This document shows, in pieces, positions 36,470-42,313 of a stretch of 64,000 nt of DNA (position 1 is its first letter; each line of letters opens with the position of its first letter). The translations under genes were made by a program, and so were the position numbers. The notes beneath the pieces were generated by a model that had not been told where the DNA came from, searched no databases, and saw only the letters and a list, made by a program, of their open reading frames with translations. The stretch spans positions 107,884-171,883 of the forward strand of contig NZ_JAFIQU010000003.1 in NCBI RefSeq assembly GCF_017355985.1, in the 5' to 3' direction. The stretch is from Arenibaculum pallidiluteum (GTDB lineage Bacteria; Pseudomonadota; Alphaproteobacteria; Azospirillales; Azospirillaceae).

Positions 36470-36861
36470 TCAGGAGGCCGGCTCCGGCCTGGGCCCGGAA
36501 GCGGCGGGCTGGGCCAGGAAGCGGTTGCAGTCGACGAAGGGGCGGCCGCTGAGCTGGTCGTGCAGGGGCTGCCACATTTCCTGTCCGCGGCCACGTGGTC
36601 ATAGACGTCACGCGGAACCCGCAAGCTTGCCAAGAGCGCCTCGTCCTCGCCGCGCACCCAGCCGAGCTCCAGCAGCTCTTCCCCGGCACCCTGCAGGCGC
36701 AGTTCGGCATCGTCCGACACCGGCGCTCCCGAGACGTTGCACAGGAGCGCCATCTTCACCAGCGCCAGCGCGATGTCGTCGGGGCCGAGCCCGCGGCAGC
36801 GGATCTTCTCGCGCAGCGCCGGCCAGCCAAACGCAATGCGCACGTCCAGCGCCTGGCTCAT
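36470..36861 (-). pseudogene. Small gene behind the metalloprotease, frameshifted; candidate immunity gene
   Basis: Reading starts at ATG 36861 (MSQALDVRIAFGWPALREK), 33 bases behind the metalloprotease stop, and is coding-like for about 88 codons to VYDHVAA. After that the high third-position GC and protein-like sequence continue in another frame (GQEMWQPLHDQLSGRPFVDCN, to TGA at 36470-36472), while the first frame becomes serine/threonine-rich and runs on over the opposite gene. The switch lies between 36577 and 36598. The product would be about 130 residues, cytosolic and acidic, the size and position of a type VI immunity protein. A 7-bp hairpin (36862-36878) overlies its start. A sequencing error would also explain the shift. 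Function is inference. Confidence 0.55.
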
Positions 36862-36894
36862 GGCCCGCGCGGCGGGCCGCGTCCCGAACCACCC

Positions 36895-39366
36895 TCAGGG
36901 GCTCGTCGAGATGGTCCCGGTGTGGGCGTCCAGCCATGGCTTCATGGGATGGCCGGATTTCAGCTTGCCCTGGTAGTACAGCGCGTAGATCTCGGCGAAC
37001 CACTCCCCCGGAGCGCGCCACTGATAGGTCGACACGCCGGTCGCGGCACGCTCGCCGAGGGCATAGCTGGTCCAGGTGCCGGGGTAAGATTCCTGGTAAA
37101 CCCGTCCGCCGACGGCGAGTTGCTCGGCCATCGCCCGGCCACCGTTCCATGGCTTTGCGGAGCAGAGGCTCTTGGCGCACCGCTCCACCGTCGCATCGGC
37201 GGCGATGGCGTCCCAGTCGTCGACCAGCGAGCCGAGCAGGGCGGTGCTGTCGCTCGGCCTCGTGGGCGTCCCGCCGGTCAGCAGCGTCCTGAGATAGAGC
37301 TTCAGGTCGGCAACGGTCGGCTTCCTTCCCGGGCCGCTGTACTTGTTGAAGAAAGTGCCAGCGTTGCCATGCGCCTCGATGACGCTGTCGAGCGTTTCCG
37401 TCCTCCACTGGCCGTACCCCGCCGAGCCGCCGTGCGCCTCCATGAACCCTTCGTTGTCGTCCACCGCGTGGCCGACCTCGTGCAGCGTGGTAGCATCGTA
37501 GTAGATAGCCACGCCATTACTGCCGGCATCGGGCACATAGTCTTGCGTGCGTCCGTCCTCCGGCATGGCGTTGAAGACGATCTTCGTGGCTTCATGGTAG
37601 TTCCCCGAGGACTCCGGTCCAGTTGCATACTCGATCGCCAGCAGCTTTTTGTTGGTCACCGTATCCGTCTCCGGCACCTTCAGCAGCAGGGCGTACATTC
37701 TGGGCAGCCTCCGGGTCCGGACGTCCTGGCCTACCGTCAGGGTCACGCCGAAGCGGGCCTCTATGGCGGCTTGGCAGATAATTTCGTCCTTGCGGGAGGT
37801 CTCGGCGGACATGGCCGCTACGAGGGCGTCCAGATCCTCCTTCAGCTTCCCGTCGAGTTCGAGCTTCGTCGCGGCCCTGAGCTGCGTGGAAACCTCTGAG
37901 TGCAGCTTCTTGACACTGGCGGCGAGCTGGCCTCGGTCGGCGATCGTCTCAAGCTCCGTGCGATCGGTGTTCAGCTTGGACAGCCCGTCCCTTAAAATCT
38001 CTATCTCGGGATCTGCGCCGCCTGCCTCGCGCATCCTGTTTGCGGCGTCGCCGAGTTCGGTCAACATTGTATCAATGTCAGCCTTCCAGGAATCGAGCTC
38101 CTTGAGAATCGCGTAGGACTGCGCTTCCTGCGCGCACGCCTCGACAAATTTGAGGGATGTCCGGGCCATGGACTGCGCCTCGTTCACATTTGATCCGTCC
38201 AGCTGCAATTTCAGGTTTTCGATGATATCTTCGTAATCCTCTTCGATATCCCGGAAGCTCGGATCCCCTTTGTATTTCTCCACTGTCGTTGCTGTGAGCG
38301 ATAGCTTGTATTCGATATCGTTGCAGTCTCTCGCGATAATATTAGCAGAGTTGGATAGCGCACTTTGTCGTTCGGACAGATCTCTGATTATCGTCATGAG
38401 CGTCCGAAAGTCTGGCGCTCTGTCAAGCTCACTCACGCCGGACCGGATCTGCTGAAGAGCGTTCTCCAGTACAGCACGATAGCCAGAATAACCGATTCCA
38501 CTGATCAACCGTTGGTGGCGCTCAATCCATCCAGGAGCTTCCAGACGAGCTATGCCGGTCCGTTCCGCTAACTTGGAGAGTTTCATCGCATGGGATCTTA
38601 CAGAATCGACTTTCTCTTTCAGCGCCTTCAGGTCCCTCTCGAGCCCGTCGACGTCGTCGAGTGCGAAGACCCGGTCCCGCTCCCGCATCGCTTCGGCAAG
38701 AAGTGGATCCAGGTCCTTGCGCATGGCTGGTTCGGTGATCCCGGCGATCACCGACCGGGCGTTCGCTACATCGATGCCGATTGTGCCTTTCTCCAGACCG
38801 CACAAGGTAGCCCGGGCAATCAGGTCACCGATGGTGACCTGAAGCTCGTCAGCGTCGTTGATGATCGCTGCGATTTCCCGACATGTGTCTGCATCCGGAT
38901 GCTCGCCCTCGAACACGGCCTTCCTGTCGGCGAGCGCCTTGATACCTTCATCGACCTTGGCCGTGTTGATCCCGAGGTCCCGGAGCTTATGCGAGTTGTC
39001 GCGGCAATCCCCGAGCCTGGCCTCCAGCTCGACGCACAGTGTGGCGCGTTCTTGCTGGTGCTCGATGGTCGCTCGAATGGTCGCCCGAAGCTCGTCAGCT
39101 TGCTCTGAGATCGCGGCGAGAGCCTCAAGCGTTTCTGCATTCGCGGGCATGCCCTCGATCGCAGCCGTCCGACCAGCGATATCCTCGATCCTTCCTTCGT
39201 CCTCGGCCGTATCGATCCCGGCTTCCTGAAGCACGCCCAAGAGGTTACTGCACTCGTCGAGCGTGGCATCCACCGCCGTAGCTGCGACACGAACCGCCCT
39301 GTTCAGGCTGCGCCCGAGGACATTGGCGACTGCGCTGCTGCCGGTGGCTTGCCGAGTGTCGGACAT
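36895..39366 (-). CDS. Putative type VI effector: tagged coiled-coil protein with lethal-factor-like zinc protease domain (823 aa)
   Basis: The N-terminus MSDTRQATGSSAVANVLGRSL matches the Fic protein at 40177-41772 almost residue for residue. Residues about 30-560 are helical and coiled-coil-rich. The C-terminal domain has LHEVGHAVDD with zinc ligands His629 and His633 and catalytic Glu630, and later Y781QWRAPGE788WFAE; in anthrax lethal factor HEFGHAVDD and Y-x6-E-FFAE carry the zinc ligands and catalytic Tyr. The gap between motifs is longer here (155 residues against 45). ATG 39366 is fixed by the shared N-terminus. No signal peptide. The gene is less GC-rich than its surroundings, especially 38,000-38,600. 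Role as effector is inferred from motif and place. Confidence 0.75.
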   Translation of the reverse strand: MSDTRQATGSSAVANVLGRSLNRAVRVAATAVDATLDECSNLLGVLQEAGIDTAEDEGRIEDIAGRTAAIEGMPANAETLEALAAISEQADELRATIRATIEHQQERATLCVELEARLGDCRDNSHKLRDLGINTAKVDEGIKALADRKAVFEGEHPDADTCREIAAIINDADELQVTIGDLIARATLCGLEKGTIGIDVANARSVIAGITEPAMRKDLDPLLAEAMRERDRVFALDDVDGLERDLKALKEKVDSVRSHAMKLSKLAERTGIARLEAPGWIERHQRLISGIGYSGYRAVLENALQQIRSGVSELDRAPDFRTLMTIIRDLSERQSALSNSANIIARDCNDIEYKLSLTATTVEKYKGDPSFRDIEEDYEDIIENLKLQLDGSNVNEAQSMARTSLKFVEACAQEAQSYAILKELDSWKADIDTMLTELGDAANRMREAGGADPEIEILRDGLSKLNTDRTELETIADRGQLAASVKKLHSEVSTQLRAATKLELDGKLKEDLDALVAAMSAETSRKDEIICQAAIEARFGVTLTVGQDVRTRRLPRMYALLLKVPETDTVTNKKLLAIEYATGPESSGNYHEATKIVFNAMPEDGRTQDYVPDAGSNGVAIYYDATTLHEVGHAVDDNEGFMEAHGGSAGYGQWRTETLDSVIEAHGNAGTFFNKYSGPGRKPTVADLKLYLRTLLTGGTPTRPSDSTALLGSLVDDWDAIAADATVERCAKSLCSAKPWNGGRAMAEQLAVGGRVYQESYPGTWTSYALGERAATGVSTYQWRAPGEWFAEIYALYYQGKLKSGHPMKPWLDAHTGTISTSP

Positions 39367-39655
39367 GGCGGGACCTTCTTCGTGAGCGGCGGTGATCGGC
39401 CGTCCGGGCGCTTGCCCATCCTCAATCCTGTGGCATGGCTTGGCGCAGGGTGTGGAGCACGGGCAGCAGCCGATCACGGATCGAGACGGGCGTGCCAAAG
39501 CCATTCGGGTTCTCGGCATCCTCTACGATCGCATCCGTCGCGAGGTACCGCTCAAGCCCCTCGACCTCCTGCCGCGTCCCCAGGACCGGCGAGAGTGCGT
39601 CCATGATCTCCTCGAGCTGGACGATCGCTTGCGGGCCTTCGGGATCCTCGGCCGA
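39303..39655 (-). repeat. Cassette repeat, copy 1 (with copy 2 at 41709-42058)
   Basis: About 350 bases, roughly 85% identical to 41709-42058, covering the second half of the small upstream gene, its 55-base spacer, and the first 21 codons of the effector. Similarity stops abruptly inside the effector genes. Confidence 0.85.
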
Positions 39656-39871
39656 TGCGATGGCGGCTCTCAGACCGCGCAACTGCGCCAGGGCGGAGGC
39701 GCATGCCGCCTGCCAAGCCTTCTGCGCAGCGGCGACATCTTGGGCGAAGTGCTGGCCGCTGGCGTCCAGGTGATAGCCCAGGACGCGCTCGACCCAGGCG
39801 CGCTTCTCGTCATCGAGCATGTCGGGCCGCTTCTTTCGTACGGTGATGGCTACGCGTCGCCACGTGGGCAT
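39422..39871 (-). CDS. Small protein upstream of the tagged metalloprotease (149 aa)
   Basis: I do not recognise the family. The protein is helical and charged: MLDDEKRAWVERVLGYHLD, QDVAAAQKAWQAACASALAQLRGLRAAIASAED, then a second part IVQLEEIMDALSPVLGTRQEVEGLERYL ending RDRLLPVLHTLRQAMPQD. It ends 55 bases before the metalloprotease start. A decayed copy sits at exactly the same 55-base distance before the Fic gene. Conserved position next to effectors suggests a chaperone or adaptor that loads the effector, but an unrelated role is possible. ATG 39871 has AGGGG a few bases upstream; GTG 39886 and ATG 39820 are alternatives. Confidence 0.65.
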   Translation of the reverse strand: MPTWRRVAITVRKKRPDMLDDEKRAWVERVLGYHLDASGQHFAQDVAAAQKAWQAACASALAQLRGLRAAIASAEDPEGPQAIVQLEEIMDALSPVLGTRQEVEGLERYLATDAIVEDAENPNGFGTPVSIRDRLLPVLHTLRQAMPQD

Positions 39872-39994
39872 CGTCCCCTGTCGCACCGCCCGCGCTCCGC
39901 CCGGTCTTGCCTTGAACGGTGCTCTGGACTCCGGTCGGCATGCGGCGACAGTCAGGTCGACCCATGCGCTTCAAATCCATAGAGGTGAGGCGCG

Positions 39995-40048
39995 GGCGAT
40001 GCACATGCGCAGCTCTAATGCCGCCATGCCGAAACCGGGCTTGGTCCT
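39995..40048 (-). repeat. Cassette repeat, outer part, copy 1 (with copy 2 at 42104-42151)
   Basis: About 50 bases with the shared core CCGCCATGCCG[AG]AACCGG recur before the second cassette. Between this and the inner repeat the first cassette has about 340 bases that the second has lost. Confidence 0.6.
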
Positions 40049-40176
40049 TCACCAGGAGGAGGGAACGCTACCGAACAGCCGTGCATCGAGGCCGTGCCGA
40101 CGCACGGACGGCCTGCTGAGCTCCGCTGCACCGCAGACTGGGCATTGTTCGCCGTTGAGCCCCGTGTCACAGGAGA

Positions 40177-41772
40177 TCACCTCGGCGAGGATGTCTCCCC
40201 CGGGCTCATCCGCTCGTCAGCCGCCGACGGGTTCGCCAAGCTCATCAGCCCGTCCTGTCCTTCCTTGATGAGGTCGTAGAGCTCCGCGGCCGATTTCCCC
40301 ATCATGTAGGATTGGTCATGGAGGATCGTTGGGGGCATCCCGTTCTCGATCAGAAGCTTGTTCAGGATGCCGAAGTTGATTGTGCGGCCATTTGCGTCCG
40401 AAAAGGGGTGCGTTTGAAGAAGTCTGCGGCAGAAATCTATTATCACGTAGACCTTTTGCTCCTCGCTGGCGGCTGCCTTGATGTCGTTGTGGTAGATTTT
40501 GAAAATCTGGTTCACCAGCTCGCGGCTGCATGACTGGTTGAAAGCGTCGAGAGTTGGTATGCCTGCTCGGAAATAAAGTACTTTTATAGGGTTGCCGTGT
40601 TCATCGGTTCTGTTTACCTCTTCAGTCTGGTCCAGATATGCCAACCTGCCAGTCGGGTCATTTTCCACCAGGGCGACATTCTGAGCGAACAGTGATCCTT
40701 CTTTGGCCCTTTCTGAGGCGATGAACGGGGCTAGGAGGTCATTAAGTTGCTCCATCATTTCCTTGATTTCGGAAAGCCCAGCGTCCGAATAGGATCGCGA
40801 GACGCCCCAGCGATTGGATTTCTTCTTGAAGCCCTGTTGTTGCAGGACGAAGCTGGTCAAATGATCCTGACTGATCTCCCTCGTGACATGGCGCGTCATT
40901 TCCGCATGGAGTTCCTCGAGGAATTCTGGCGTCATATCATCGCCGAGCGTTTCGATGATCTTCTTGAAGCCACCCATCATACCGGCCATATATCCTGACG
41001 ATAACTTGTATAAATGTTTATCGTCCTCGCCGTGCTCCCTTCCATCCATAAGCAGCTTCCAATAGTTCTCTTTGGGTATGTTTTTAAGATGGACCAGGCG
41101 CGGATCGGTGGATTCCTCGATTTTCTTGTGAATCAGAGTTTCCAGGATGTCTGTCTTGCGCCGGAAGATCGCTTCATGCACAGCCAGAGGAATGCCGGTC
41201 TCCGTCGCGAAGAACGCGTCCTCGAACTGCTCCAGCGCCTGCACGGAGGCCACGTCTTCCGGGAGAGTGCCGACGACTTTCACCAGATCGTCGGGGCGTG
41301 ATATCAGGAGTTTGAAGATTTGGCCGGTCGGGTCGAGGATGGTCGGCACCAAGTCAGCATCCAGCGCCCAGGAAGCCGGGTCCGTCAGCTCCAGTCTGTT
41401 GGCGTCGAATTCCTGCTTCAGCCTGTCGAGTTCATCTCGCATGGCGATACGTGGCGCTGTCTTGTTTGGCTGATTGCCGTCCTCGAGCGTTCTCAGATCC
41501 TTGAGGAAGGCCTTGTATTTTTCGGAAAATTCGGTCGCCGTGGTGAACTGCCTGATGTAAACGTCGGGGTCGTCTGCTATGTCGAGTTCGATGGCCGGCC
41601 GGGCGTCGTGGCTATCCAGAAGATCCTGGTATCTCTGTCGCACGTCCTGGGCCAGTCGGGACCAGTCTCCAGCCAGCCGCCTTCGCTCCCTCAGTCCTTT
41701 CCGCATGGTCAGGCTGCGCCTGAGAACGTTCGCGAGTGCGCTGCTGCCGGTGGCCTGCTGAGCGTCGGACAT
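40177..41772 (-). CDS. Putative type VI effector: tagged Fic-domain protein (531 aa)
   Basis: Fic domains usually transfer AMP or another nucleotide part onto hydroxyl groups of target proteins. The motif here is HPFSDANGRT at residues 455-464: catalytic His455, the Phe, Asp459 for metal, Asn and the GR anion hole fit HPFx[DE]xNGR; the last arginine of the longer consensus is replaced. Residues about 350-500 form the helical Fic fold. The N-terminal half is helical and of unknown kind; no inhibitory [ST]xxxE[GN] helix was recognised. The first 22 residues repeat the tag of the metalloprotease. The gene is less GC-rich than its neighbours. No separate antitoxin gene was recognised behind it. 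Effector role is inferred from context. Confidence 0.8.
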   Translation of the reverse strand: MSDAQQATGSSALANVLRRSLTMRKGLRERRRLAGDWSRLAQDVRQRYQDLLDSHDARPAIELDIADDPDVYIRQFTTATEFSEKYKAFLKDLRTLEDGNQPNKTAPRIAMRDELDRLKQEFDANRLELTDPASWALDADLVPTILDPTGQIFKLLISRPDDLVKVVGTLPEDVASVQALEQFEDAFFATETGIPLAVHEAIFRRKTDILETLIHKKIEESTDPRLVHLKNIPKENYWKLLMDGREHGEDDKHLYKLSSGYMAGMMGGFKKIIETLGDDMTPEFLEELHAEMTRHVTREISQDHLTSFVLQQQGFKKKSNRWGVSRSYSDAGLSEIKEMMEQLNDLLAPFIASERAKEGSLFAQNVALVENDPTGRLAYLDQTEEVNRTDEHGNPIKVLYFRAGIPTLDAFNQSCSRELVNQIFKIYHNDIKAAASEEQKVYVIIDFCRRLLQTHPFSDANGRTINFGILNKLLIENGMPPTILHDQSYMMGKSAAELYDLIKEGQDGLMSLANPSAADERMSPGETSSPR

Positions 41773-42058
41773 GGCGGGACCTTCTTCATGAGCGTCGGTG
41801 ATCGGCCGTCCAGGCGCTCGCCCTGCGTCAATCCTGCGGCATGGTCTGGGTCAGGGTGCGGAGCACTGGGAGCAAGGAGCCGCGGATCGGACGGGCACCC
41901 CGAAGCCGTTCGGGTTCTCGGCATCCCGACGATCGATCCGTCGCAGGATGCCTCTCAGCCCGCTCGACCTCCTGCCGGGTGGCCCGGGACCGGTGAGAGC
42001 TCGTCCATGATCGCCTCGACCCCGGCGATTGCCTGCGGGCCTTCGGGATCCTCGGCCG
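41709..42058 (-). repeat. Cassette repeat, copy 2 (with copy 1 at 39303-39655)
   Basis: This is the partner of the block at 39303-39655. It spans the start of the Fic gene, the 55-base spacer and the tail of the decayed small gene. Several small insertions and deletions break the reading frame relative to copy 1. Confidence 0.85.
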
Positions 42059-42151
42059 GCAGCAGAGCGAGGGGCTTGTTTCAACGATAATGGGAACCGA
42101 CCGCCGGGATCGCGCATGCGGAGTTCTGATCCCGCCATGCCGGAACCGGAT
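41828..42151 (-). pseudogene. Decayed copy of the 149-aa upstream gene
   Basis: The end of the gene is intact in one frame (LLPVLRTLTQTMPQD, against LLPVLHTLRQAMPQD in the intact copy), while the preceding part is split across two frames (DAENPNGFG matches in one, TRQEVE in another). The first half of the gene is missing: similarity jumps to the leader at 42104-42151. It is therefore a truncated, frameshifted copy that can no longer make the full protein. The Fic gene has kept the exact 55-base distance to it. Whether the intact copy serves both effectors is open. Confidence 0.75.
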
Positions 42152-42313
42152 TAGCCGCCTCGTCCCGAGGTAGAGGGGCGATCCCCGCCGAATATCGCCA
42201 GAACCATTCTGCATTCATCGAACCCTGCGGACAGGGCGATCCTTGGTCGTCCTGCATTGCTTCGGCTGTCCATCTTCCGCAGCGGCATGTCCTCGTGTCA
42301 GGAGAGAGCGCTC

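Noticed and set aside
34939-36861. A 640-codon minus-strand frame opposite the 498-residue protein, beginning at the immunity candidate.
   Set aside because: Only its first about 88 codons look coding. Beyond that the amino acid make-up is shadow-like, and the plus-strand gene has better domain structure.
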